NCBI GenBank assembly: GCA_945875935.1
Contig: CAMCNE010000038.1
Coordinates: 1-20,532 of the forward strand
Direction: 5' to 3'
From: Bordetella parapertussis
GTDB taxonomy: Bacteria > Pseudomonadota > Gammaproteobacteria > Burkholderiales > Burkholderiaceae_C
Length of the DNA: 20,532 bases
Below the pieces are notes generated by a model that ran no database searches, had not been told where the DNA came from, and was given only the letters and a program-made list of their open reading frames with translations. The first letter of the stretch is position 1, and each line of letters opens with the position of its first letter. The position numbers were made by a program, and so were the translations under genes. Shown one piece after another: positions 14,835 through 20,532 of the stretch.

Positions 14835-15581
14835 CTAGGGCTCGCTCACCCAGCGGCCATTCATCAGGCGCTCGTTGGGCTTGAACTGCGCCTTGTAGGA
14901 CATCTTCGGGCTGGCTTCAATCCAGTAGCCCAGGTACAGGTGCTGCAGGCCGAGCTGCCGGGTCTGGTCGATTTGCCACAGGATGTTGAAGGTGCCGTAG
15001 CTGGTGTGTTCTTCGGGTTCGTAGAAGGTGTAAACCGCCGACAGCCCGTCGTTCAGGATGTCGAGGATGGACACCATCTTCAGCGCTCCGGGCTGATCGG
15101 GGTTTTGTGGATCGGCCGGCTCGCGAAATTCGACCAGCCTTGAATTGACGCGGCTTTGCAGCAAGAACTGCGAGTACTGATCGATGCTGTCGTTGTCCAT
15201 GCCACCGCCACTGTGTCGGCTGGCTTGATAGCGCAGGAACAGCTGGTAGTGCTCGGGCGTGAAGCCCAGGCGCAGCACACGCGATTCGAGGTGCTGGTGC
15301 GCCTTCCAGGCGCGACGCTGGCTGCGCGTGGGCTCGAAGGTGAGCACCGGCACGCGCAGCGGCACACAGGCGCGGCAGTTGTCGCAGTAGGGCCGGTAGG
15401 TGAACATGCCGCTGCGCCGAAAGCCGTTGGCCACCAGACCCGAATACACATCGGACTGGATCAGATGGCTGGGCGTGGCCACCTGCGAGCGCGCCATCCG
15501 GTTGGGGACGTAGCTGCAGGTGTAGGGGGCCGTCGCGTAGAACTGAAGCGACGCCAGCGGGAGCTCTTTCGGGCTTGTCAC
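14835..15581 (-). CDS. bpt: Aspartate/glutamate leucyltransferase (Bpt)
   Basis: 248 aa, normal length. A homologue of eukaryotic arginyl-tRNA-protein transferase. In bacteria Bpt adds leucine from Leu-tRNA to proteins with N-terminal Asp or Glu, marking them for ClpS/ClpAP degradation. Visible signatures are the N-terminal cysteine region TCSYVPNRMARSQV (Cys22), the cluster YRPYCDNCRACVPLRVPV (Cys66, Cys69, Cys72), and the C-terminal catalytic block TSYGTFNILWQI, LYLGYWIEASPKMSYKAQF with final RPNE-like PNERL. The start is GTG, and GTGA overlaps the aat stop by 4 nt, so it is translationally coupled to Aat, its functional partner. No adjoining clpS or clpA is in the window. Confidence 0.93.
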   Translation of the reverse strand: MTSPKELPLASLQFYATAPYTCSYVPNRMARSQVATPSHLIQSDVYSGLVANGFRRSGMFTYRPYCDNCRACVPLRVPVLTFEPTRSQRRAWKAHQHLESRVLRLGFTPEHYQLFLRYQASRHSGGGMDNDSIDQYSQFLLQSRVNSRLVEFREPADPQNPDQPGALKMVSILDILNDGLSAVYTFYEPEEHTSYGTFNILWQIDQTRQLGLQHLYLGYWIEASPKMSYKAQFKPNERLMNGRWVSEP

Positions 15582-16318
15582 GTGGGCGGCAGGAGGTGTT
15601 TCCAGAGGCGCTGATGATAGGTCCAGCCTCCCGGCGCCGGGCGTGCTGTGCGCTGTTTGACGGCGGCTTCGAAATCGCTTCTGGGCAGTTCACGCCCGCC
15701 CATCGACGCCAGGTGGCCGGTGCGTTGCTGGCAGTCGATCAGGTCGATGCCGTGCTCGCGGCAAAAGCAGATCAGCGCGGCCAGCGCGATCTTCGAGGCG
15801 TCGGTGCGGTGCGCGAACATCGATTCGCCAAAGAACATGCCGCCAATGCCCACGCCGTACAGGCCACCGGCCAGCTCGCCATCGACCCAGGTCTCGAAGC
15901 TGTGGACCGCGCCCAGCGCATGCCAGCGGCTGTAGGCGCGCACCATGTCATCCACGATCCAGGTGCCGTCCTGACCCTCGCGCGGGGTGGAGGCGCAGGC
16001 ACCGATCACGCGTTCAAAGGCGCCGTCGATGCGCACTTCACAGCCGGGCGTACGGGCAAAGCGAGACAGAGTCTTGCGCAGCGAATGGCTCAGCTTGAAC
16101 TCGGCCACCCACAGCACCATGCGCGGATCAGGTGCCCACCACAGCACCGGCTGGCCCGCGCTGTACCAGGGAAAGATGCCGCGGGAATAGGCCTCGGTCA
16201 GCCGCTCGGGCGTCAACTCGCCACCCGCGGCCAGCAAGCCGGGCGCTTCGGAGTGGGCAGACAAGGCCTGCTGGGTGTCGGGCAACGCATCGCCCGCGCT
16301 GCGCAGCCAGGCGATCAC
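15578..16318 (-). CDS. aat: Leucyl/phenylalanyl-tRNA-protein transferase
   Basis: 246 aa, close to the E. coli enzyme (234 aa). Aat transfers Leu or Phe from tRNA to N-terminal Lys/Arg of proteins, creating a primary N-degron for ClpS/ClpAP. Conserved features are GLLAAGGELTPERL, the SRGIFPWYSAGQPVLWWAPDPR block (FPWY 49-52, WWAPDPR 60-66), and the GNAT-like core GGLYGVGIGGMFFGESMF with DCQ near the end. The likely start is GTG (16316-16318), giving MIAWLRSAGD as in related Burkholderiales proteins. It is preceded by ppk2 (36 nt gap) and overlaps bpt by 4 nt. Intact. Confidence 0.95.
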   Translation of the reverse strand: MIAWLRSAGDALPDTQQALSAHSEAPGLLAAGGELTPERLTEAYSRGIFPWYSAGQPVLWWAPDPRMVLWVAEFKLSHSLRKTLSRFARTPGCEVRIDGAFERVIGACASTPREGQDGTWIVDDMVRAYSRWHALGAVHSFETWVDGELAGGLYGVGIGGMFFGESMFAHRTDASKIALAALICFCREHGIDLIDCQQRTGHLASMGGRELPRSDFEAAVKQRTARPAPGGWTYHQRLWKHLLPPT

Positions 16319-16354
16319 CCAGCGACCGCCTGTGCGCTGGCGCTGCTGGCCAGA

Positions 16355-17284
16355 TCAGTAGATCTGCGGCACATGGATCTCCTGGGGCACGGCATGCCGC
16401 ACGTAGTCGTCGTGGCGCTCGCGCGGTGGCAGCACGATGGTCGGGTGCTCCACTTCCTCGTAGGGCATTTGGCTCAGCAGGTGACTGATGCAGTTCAGGC
16501 GCGCTTTTTTCTTGTCGACCGCAGGCACCACCCACCATGGCGCTTCGGGGATGTGGGTGCGATCGAGCATCACTTCCTTGGCCTTGGTGTATTCCTCCCA
16601 GCGGCGGCGCGACTCCAGGTCCATGGGGCTCAATTTCCACTGTTTGAGCGGATCGTGAATGCGGCCCAAAAAGCGCAGGTGCTGCTCTTCGTCAGAGATC
16701 GAGAACCAGTACTTGATCAGCTGGATGCCCGAGCGAACCAGCATGCGCTCGAACTCGGGCGTGGTGCGGAAGAACTCCTCGTACTGCTCGTCGGTGCAAA
16801 AGCCCATCACCCGCTCGACGCCGGCGCGGTTGTACCAGCTGCGGTCAAACAGCACGATCTCGCCAGCCGCCGGCAGGTGGGCGGCATAGCGCTGAAAGTA
16901 CCACTGGGTGCGTTCGCGATCGTTGGGTGCCGGCAGCGCGGCCACGCGGCACACGCGGGGGTTGAGCCGCTGGGTGATGCGCTTGATCACACCGCCCTTG
17001 CCCGCCGCATCTCGGCCTTCAAAAAGAATCACCACCTTGTGCCCGGTGGCCACCACCCAGCTTTGCAGCTTGACCAGCTCGCTTTGCAGGCGAAACAACT
17101 CGCGGAAGTAGCGCACACGGTTTTGCCGGTCTTGCTCGGTTTGCGATGGGGCCTCGGCGCCGCTCTGGCCCGCCGCGATGGCTTCGAGCGTGCGGTCCTC
17201 AAGCTCGAGCTCAAGCTCTTCGTCAAAGCTGTCCTGCAAATCAAGGTGAATACGGCGAATGGCGTCAGCGTCGTCCAGGTCCAT
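16355..17284 (-). CDS. ppk2: Polyphosphate kinase 2
   Basis: 309 aa, the size of single-domain class I PPK2. It uses polyphosphate to phosphorylate nucleoside diphosphates (or the reverse) in the cytoplasm. Walker A is GRDAAGKGG (90-98), Walker B is DRSWYNRAG (147-155), followed by the lid region (EFERMLVRSGI, LIKYWFSIS) and the PPK2-type KLSPMDLESRRRW segment. The acidic N-terminal extension (about 1-50) is low complexity. The ATG at 17282-17284 has AGGAG a few bases upstream. The gene probably leads an operon with aat and bpt: the gap to aat is 36 nt. Upstream lies a leader with repeated CATGCAA heptamers. Confidence 0.95.
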   Translation of the reverse strand: MDLDDADAIRRIHLDLQDSFDEELELELEDRTLEAIAAGQSGAEAPSQTEQDRQNRVRYFRELFRLQSELVKLQSWVVATGHKVVILFEGRDAAGKGGVIKRITQRLNPRVCRVAALPAPNDRERTQWYFQRYAAHLPAAGEIVLFDRSWYNRAGVERVMGFCTDEQYEEFFRTTPEFERMLVRSGIQLIKYWFSISDEEQHLRFLGRIHDPLKQWKLSPMDLESRRRWEEYTKAKEVMLDRTHIPEAPWWVVPAVDKKKARLNCISHLLSQMPYEEVEHPTIVLPPRERHDDYVRHAVPQEIHVPQIY

Positions 17285-17380
17285 GCAAGTCTCCTGAGGT
17301 TTCTGGGTTGTCGAACATGCAAGACCTTAGGCGGTTTGCGTGGCCGGTTCGTGAATTTTGCATGTGAGAACTTGCATTGG
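17285..17380 (-). promoter_or_regulatory. ppk2 leader with repeated CATGCAA motifs
   Basis: CATGCAA occurs at 17282-17288 (overlapping the start codon) and 17316-17322, and its complement TTGCATG/TTGCATT at 17358-17364 and 17372-17378. The two pairs face each other. This could be chance, a regulator site, or a leader hairpin. No canonical Pho box was recognised, and no strong -35/-10 pair is seen. Confidence 0.25.
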
Positions 17381-17500
17381 CTCCCTCTCCCACTTGTGGG
17401 AGAGGGCTGGGGTGAGGGTGGCGGGAGATGGTGTCCCGGCTCCCTCTCCCGCTGCGGGGGAGAGGGTTGGGGTGAGGGTGGCGGGCGAGGGCCAGGGTGA
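17380..17500. repeat. REP-like palindrome cluster A (two units)
   Basis: Two same-direction units about 59 nt apart. Unit 1: CCCTCTCCCAC (17383-17393) pairs perfectly with GTGGGAGAGGG (17396-17406), 11 bp, followed by the tail TGGGGTGAGGGTGGCGGG. Unit 2: CCCTCTCCC (17442-17450) pairs with GGGGAGAGGG ending at 17466, followed by the same tail. The core and tail recur in clusters B and C. The core type CCCTCTCCC/GGGAGAGGG is a repetitive extragenic palindrome pattern. Here it sits between divergent ppk2 and the first exported gene. Confidence 0.85.
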
Positions 17501-17734
17501 AGGCTTCCCTATTCAAACCAGAACAGCAACCCAATATTACTTTTACCCACCACCGTATTACCAAAACGGCACCAAAGGTATTTTTTTTTAATAACCCCCC
17601 CCTTTGGGGGATACACCGAAATTTCACAAACAGGAGAAATTGTTTCAGCAGTATGCGCCGAGTTTTGTCCCACCGCCGCCGTACCGCGGTCTCAGCCATC
17701 CACCCTGATTCCCCCCTACTTCTGAGGAAACACC
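17501..17734 (+). promoter_or_regulatory. leader region of first exported gene with T9 and C8 tracts
   Basis: About 230 nt of lower GC content than the rest. It holds a T9 run (17581-17589), a C8 run (17595-17602) and the hairpin CCCCC-TTT-GGGGG (17598-17610). CCAAAGG (17572-17578) could alternatively pair with CCTTTGG (17601-17607). The hairpin has no T-run after it on either strand, so it is not a standard terminator. AGGAG at about 17631 has no plausible start at the right distance. No sigma-70 or sigma-54 promoter was clear. GAGG precedes the ATG at 17735. Confidence 0.35.
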
Positions 17735-18475
17735 ATGAAAACCCCCCTTCTTTGTTCAACGCTGCTTGCAGCGCTGCTGTGTGTATCTGGTGGAGCGCAA
17801 GCCTCGCTGGTGGGCCGAGACATCAACGGCAACGCGGTGGCTGGCAACGATGCCAGCTCTGTGTTTTTGTACGACAACGTACTCAATGTGACTTGGCTGC
17901 GCAATGCCAATGCCAACGGGGCGATGACCTGGGCCAGCGCCAACACCTGGGCTGCCAACTTGGTGGTTGGTGCGTATGACGATTGGCGGCTGCCCACGAT
18001 GATTGCCACTCCGAACACGACATTCAGCTATGCGGGTGGGACGGACTACGGCTACAACGTGCGAACGACGAGCGGCAGCACCGTCTACAGCGAGATGGCG
18101 TCTTTGTGGTACGACACCCTTGGCAACAAGGCGTACTGCCCACCCGGCAATGCCTCGTGTGCCGGACCTGGCACACCTCAACCAGGTTGGGGCCTGACGA
18201 ACACTGGCGACTTCCAGAACCTGCAGTCCGACGTCTACTGGTCCGGTCTGGAGTACGCGCCGGATACGAACGGCGCGTGGTACTTCAATACCAACTACGG
18301 CGGCCAGGACGTCAGCGGCGAGACCTATAGTCTGTATGCCCTGGCTGTGCGCCCTGGCGATGTGCTCGCACCCGCCGCGGTGCCGATCCCCGCAGCGTTG
18401 CCGCTGCTGCTGTCGGGTTTGGCCGCGCTGGGGGTGGCGGGCAGGAGGCGGGGGCGTCGGCGCGTTGAGGCTTAG
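17735..18475 (+). CDS. DUF1566-like exported protein, VPxP/PEP-CTERM-type sorting signal
   Basis: 246 aa. Sec signal peptide at 1-23 (cleavage likely after AQA). Then the repeat-family core GRDINGNAVAG, FLYDNVLNVTWLRNANANG, TWASANTWAANLVVGAYDDW RLPTM, the WRLPT-type signature of DUF1566 (Lcl C-terminal-like) proteins. The C-terminus, from VPIPAALP (216-223), is a hydrophobic segment plus an Arg-rich tail, the layout of exosortase sorting signals, close to the VPLPA variant rather than canonical VPEP. It carries a possible Cys pair (YCPPGNASC) absent from its neighbour. A paralogue lies 472 nt downstream. The ATG has GAGG 6 nt upstream. It is probably exported and anchored or released at the envelope; its biochemical role is unknown. 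Confidence 0.88.
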   Translation: MKTPLLCSTLLAALLCVSGGAQASLVGRDINGNAVAGNDASSVFLYDNVLNVTWLRNANANGAMTWASANTWAANLVVGAYDDWRLPTMIATPNTTFSYAGGTDYGYNVRTTSGSTVYSEMASLWYDTLGNKAYCPPGNASCAGPGTPQPGWGLTNTGDFQNLQSDVYWSGLEYAPDTNGAWYFNTNYGGQDVSGETYSLYALAVRPGDVLAPAAVPIPAALPLLLSGLAALGVAGRRRGRRRVEA

Positions 18476-18600
18476 AGCGCTTTGACCCCTTTGGGGGTTT
18501 GGGGGCGCTAGCCCCCAAGCGCCGCGCCAAGGCGGCATCAACCAGCGGCGGGACCATGCCCCGGGCGGCTGTCTGCCCTTGGATGAAAAACCGGCTCCAG
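18476..18600 (+). terminator. hairpins downstream of first exported gene
   Basis: Just after the stop lies CCCC-TTT-GGGGG, then TTGGGGGC (18499-18506) pairing with GCCCCCAA (18511-18518) around the tetraloop GCTA, 8 perfect bp. No T-run follows, so this is a probable but non-canonical 3' end structure. The rest of the stretch to 18600 shows nothing recognisable. Confidence 0.5.
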
Positions 18601-18770
18601 CGGTCGGTGTGGGCGGGGGAATTCAGCCCTCACCCTAACCCTCTCCCTCAGGGAGAGGGGATTTGAATGTGCCTCTCCCTCAGGGAGATGGGACTTGATT
18701 GACCCCCTCTCCCGCTCGCGGGAGAGGGCAGGGGTGAGGGTTGCGCGAGAGGGCAGGGGTGAGGGCCGCC
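18601..18770. repeat. REP-like palindrome cluster B
   Basis: Four related pieces. B1: reverse-oriented head CCCTCACCCTAA, then CCCTCTCCC (18639-18647) pairing with GGGAGAGGG (18651-18659). B2: a short degenerate hairpin TCTCCC/GGGAGA (18674-18688). B3: forward unit CCCTCTCCCGC (18705-18715) with GCGGGAGAGGG (18718-18728), 11 bp, followed by GGGGTGAGGG. B4: a tail-only copy at 18747-18765 lacking the left arm. Inverted head-to-head pairing of units resembles BIME arrangements of REP sequences. Confidence 0.85.
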
Positions 18771-18947
18771 GGCCCGCCTGCCGACACGGGTTTTCACTGA
18801 GTCCCTGGCCATGCAAAACCCCCGAACGGGGGATGTTCGGCCGCAGCCATTTCGAGCACATTCGAGCGAGCGGCTGCCCAGCCTGGGCGTCGCGCAACAC
18901 CCGTCAACCTCCCAGCCCTTGGACGCTGGACCACGGAGAGCAACACC
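18771..18947 (+). other. upstream region of second exported gene
   Basis: About 177 nt with no coding signal that I trust and no clear promoter. GGAGAG lies 7 nt before the ATG at 18948 as a good ribosome site. The sequence shows no obvious similarity to the leader of the first paralogue, so promoters are probably separate. Confidence 0.4.
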
Positions 18948-19673
18948 ATGAAGAAAATGATTTTGAAGACCGCGCTGCTGGCGTGTGTTGCCATTGCTGG
19001 AAATGCCCAAGCCCTTCCAGTTGCTGGTCAGGGTACGTGGGAAACCACGCTGCTCGGCCGTGACATCAACGGCAACGCGGTGGCCGGCGGCGACGCCAGC
19101 GCCGTGTTTTTGTACGACACCGTGCTCGACGTCACCTGGCTGCGCGATGCCAATGCCAACGGGTTGATGAACTGGTCGCAGGCCAACACCTGGGCTGCCA
19201 ACTTGGTGGTTGGTGCGTATGACGACTGGCGGCTGCCCACCATGGTCGACACCCCGAACGCCACACTCAGCTACACGGGCGGGACGGACTACGGCTACAA
19301 CGTGCGAACGACGAGTGGCAGCACCGTCTACAGCGAGATGGCTTCCCTGTGGTACGACACCCTTGGCAACAAGGCGGTCTACGATGTGTTTGGAAATTCT
19401 CCGCAGGCTGGCTGGGGCCTGACGAACACCGGCGATTTCCAGAATCTGCAGGAATTCTTCTACTGGTCCGGTCTGGAGTACGAGCCGGATGGCGGGTGGT
19501 ACTTCGATACCCCCGCCGGCTTCCAGGGCATCCGCGACGGGTGGAGAAGCATGCACGCCATGGCTGTGCGAGATGGCAATGTCTCCCCGGTCCCCGAACC
19601 CGAAACCTACGCCCTGATGCTGGCCGGTCTGGCGGTGGTGGGCGCTGCGGCAAGGCGTCGCAAGGCGAAGTAA
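18948..19673 (+). CDS. DUF1566-like PEP-CTERM protein (paralogue)
   Basis: 241 aa. Signal peptide at about 1-22 (MKKMILKTALLACVAIAG, then AQA). The core again reads LLGRDINGNAVAGG, FLYDTVLDVTWLRDANANG and DDWRLPTM, and most of the middle matches the upstream paralogue nearly base for base. The C-terminus VPEPETYALMLAGLAVVG (215-232) followed by AAARRRKAK is a textbook PEP-CTERM signal: VPEP motif, membrane helix, basic tail, recognised by exosortase (XrtA-type) and usually linked to exopolysaccharide and biofilm matrix. No exosortase gene is in the window. It is flanked by REP-like clusters B and C. Substrate or binding role unknown. Confidence 0.92.
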   Translation: MKKMILKTALLACVAIAGNAQALPVAGQGTWETTLLGRDINGNAVAGGDASAVFLYDTVLDVTWLRDANANGLMNWSQANTWAANLVVGAYDDWRLPTMVDTPNATLSYTGGTDYGYNVRTTSGSTVYSEMASLWYDTLGNKAVYDVFGNSPQAGWGLTNTGDFQNLQEFFYWSGLEYEPDGGWYFDTPAGFQGIRDGWRSMHAMAVRDGNVSPVPEPETYALMLAGLAVVGAAARRRKAK

Positions 19674-19729
19674 GCCGTCAGTTCATCGATGCAGCAAAGG
19701 CCGCCCCGTGTGGCCGGTGTGGGTGGAGG

Positions 19730-19941
19730 AATTCAACCCTCACCCTGACCCTCTCCCACAGGTGGGAGAGGGGATTTAAGTGGCAAGCTCTCCCTCGGGG
19801 AGAGGTGATTTGAATGGGGCCGCCCTCACCCTAACCCTCTCCCTCGGGGAGAGGGAATTTGATTTGCCATCTCCCGCAGCGCGGGAGAGGGCACTTGAAC
19901 GGCTCCCTCTCCCGCTGGCGGGAGAGGGCTGGGGTGAGGGT
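19730..19941. repeat. REP-like palindrome cluster C
   Basis: Five units in 212 nt. C1: CCCTCTCCCAC (19749-19759) with GTGGGAGAGGG (19762-19772), after a reverse head CCCTCACCCTGA. C2: CTCTCCC/GGGAGAG (19788-19804). C3: CCCTCTCCC (19835-19843) with GGGAGAGGG (19847-19855), after CCCTCACCCTAA. C4: TCTCCCGC (19870-19877) with GCGGGAGA (19881-19888). C5: CCCTCTCCCGC (19905-19915) with GCGGGAGAGGG (19918-19928), then GGGGTGAGGG. It abuts the fumarase stop codon and lies between convergent genes, so the stems may serve as transcript 3' ends for both. Confidence 0.85.
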
Positions 19942-20532
19942 CTAGCCCCGCACGACCGGAATGCCGGCGATGCGCGCCTGCCATTCCTTCGGCCCGGTTT
20001 CGTGCACCGAGGTGCCGTGGGAGTCGACGGCCACGGTCACGGGCATGTCGGTCACGTCGAACTCGTAGATGGCTTCCATGCCCAGATCGGCAAAGCCCAC
20101 CACCTTGGCGTGCTTGATGGCCTTGCTCACCAGATAGGCCGCGCCGCCCACGGCCATCAGGTAGGCGCTTTGGTGCTTCTTGATGGCTTCGATACCGGCC
20201 GGGCCGCGTTCGGCCTTGCCGATCATGCCAATCAGGCCGGTTTGCGCCAGCATCATCTCGGTGAACTTGTCCATGCGGGTGGCGGTGGTCGGGCCGGCCG
20301 GGCCCACCACTTCGTCGCGCACCGGATCAACCGGGCCGACGTAGTAAATGACGCGGTTGGTGAAGTCGACCGGCAGCTTCTCGCCCTTGGCCAGCATGTC
20401 CTGGATGCGCTTGTGAGCGGCATCGCGGCCGGTCAGCACCTTGCCTGAGAGCAGCAGGGTGTCGCCGGGCTTCCAGCTGGCGACTTCGGCCTTGGTCAGG
20501 GTGTTCAGGTCGATCTTGCGGCTCTTGTTGTA
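19942..20532 (-). CDS. Class I fumarate hydratase, C-terminal part (partial)
   Basis: 196 codons plus stop are present; the 5' part lies beyond the right edge. The fragment matches the C-terminal (beta) domain of iron-sulfur class I fumarases: LLLSGKVLTGRDAAHKRI, IYYVGPVDPVRDEVVGPAGP, TTATRMD, AYLMAVGGAAYLVSKAI and DLGMEAIYEFDVTDMPVTV. These enzymes interconvert fumarate and malate in the citric acid cycle. The cluster-binding cysteines are in the missing part. The complete gene would be about 505-510 codons in related organisms. A separate TtdB-like beta subunit cannot be fully excluded because the upstream fusion is outside the window. The stop is directly adjacent to REP-like unit C5. Confidence 0.9.
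   Translation of the reverse strand, partial: YNKSRKIDLNTLTKAEVASWKPGDTLLLSGKVLTGRDAAHKRIQDMLAKGEKLPVDFTNRVIYYVGPVDPVRDEVVGPAGPTTATRMDKFTEMMLAQTGLIGMIGKAERGPAGIEAIKKHQSAYLMAVGGAAYLVSKAIKHAKVVGFADLGMEAIYEFDVTDMPVTVAVDSHGTSVHETGPKEWQARIAGIPVVRG

Noticed and set aside
15575..17500. 641-codon open frame antisense to aat and ppk2
   Set aside because: It crosses two well-identified genes on the other strand and has no recognisable domain.
17380..17500. Direct repeats with regular spacing as a CRISPR array
   Set aside because: Only two units, palindromic core with long repeated tails, no unique 30-40 nt spacers and no cas genes.
17581..17610. Rho-independent terminator at the T9 run
   Set aside because: The GC hairpin lies after the T-run on the plus strand and has no T-run after it on the minus strand.
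17653..17734. Small open frame upstream of the first exported gene
   Set aside because: Its only ATG lies about 17 nt from the nearest Shine-Dalgarno-like sequence, and the frame runs into the real gene with no protein-like pattern.

Overview
The window looks like chromosomal DNA from a high-GC betaproteobacterium, most likely Burkholderiales (Comamonadaceae, Rubrivivax or Leptothrix-like). This is inferred from the strong G/C third-position bias, the gene complement (PPK2, Aat plus Bpt, GspA/GspB, class I fumarase, DUF1415) and two PEP-CTERM-type exported proteins of a kind I associate with that group. No tRNA, rRNA, CRISPR array, insertion sequence or prophage module was seen.

Layout. 1-68 (-) is the first codons of a HAD-type hydrolase. 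196-2091 (+) is a gspA-gspB pair for type II secretion assembly. 2107-6602 (-) is a run of genes in transcription order: an exported AttH/CrtC-like lipocalin protein, an MsbA-like ABC exporter, a ccdA-ccdB toxin-antitoxin pair and thyA. 6685-10419 (+) is a large SWIM-SNF2 helicase, divergent from the lipocalin gene. 10444-13553 (-) is a signalling pair: a PAS-GGDEF-EAL protein and, 11 nt downstream, an HDOD protein. 13554-13737 is a non-coding leader with a nested inverted repeat of unknown identity. 13738-17284 (-) holds ppk2, aat, bpt, an unidentified small protein and a DUF1415 protein. 17285-19941 is an accessory-looking stretch: two tandem paralogous DUF1566-like exported proteins (+) separated and flanked by three clusters of REP-like palindromes. 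19942-20532 (-) is the 3' part of a class I fumarate hydratase.

How genes may work together. Aat and Bpt are the two leucyl transferases of the bacterial N-degron pathway and overlap by 4 nt. CcdA and CcdB overlap by 1 nt, and CcdB is followed after 7 nt by thyA, so a toxin-antitoxin unit probably shares a transcript with an essential-type nucleotide gene. The EAL protein (intact phosphodiesterase motifs, altered GGDEF) and the HDOD protein are probably co-expressed. The two exported paralogues share a nearly identical core but end in different C-terminal sorting signals.

Most notable: the REP-like clusters around the duplicated genes, the two sorting-signal types in one tandem pair, the nested inverted repeat in the c-di-GMP gene leader, and the ccdAB-thyA arrangement with a CcdB that lacks the tryptophan equivalent to F-plasmid Trp99. 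I did not find a convincing wholly new multi-gene system. The palindrome-bounded tandem array and the leader element are the best candidates for something undescribed.
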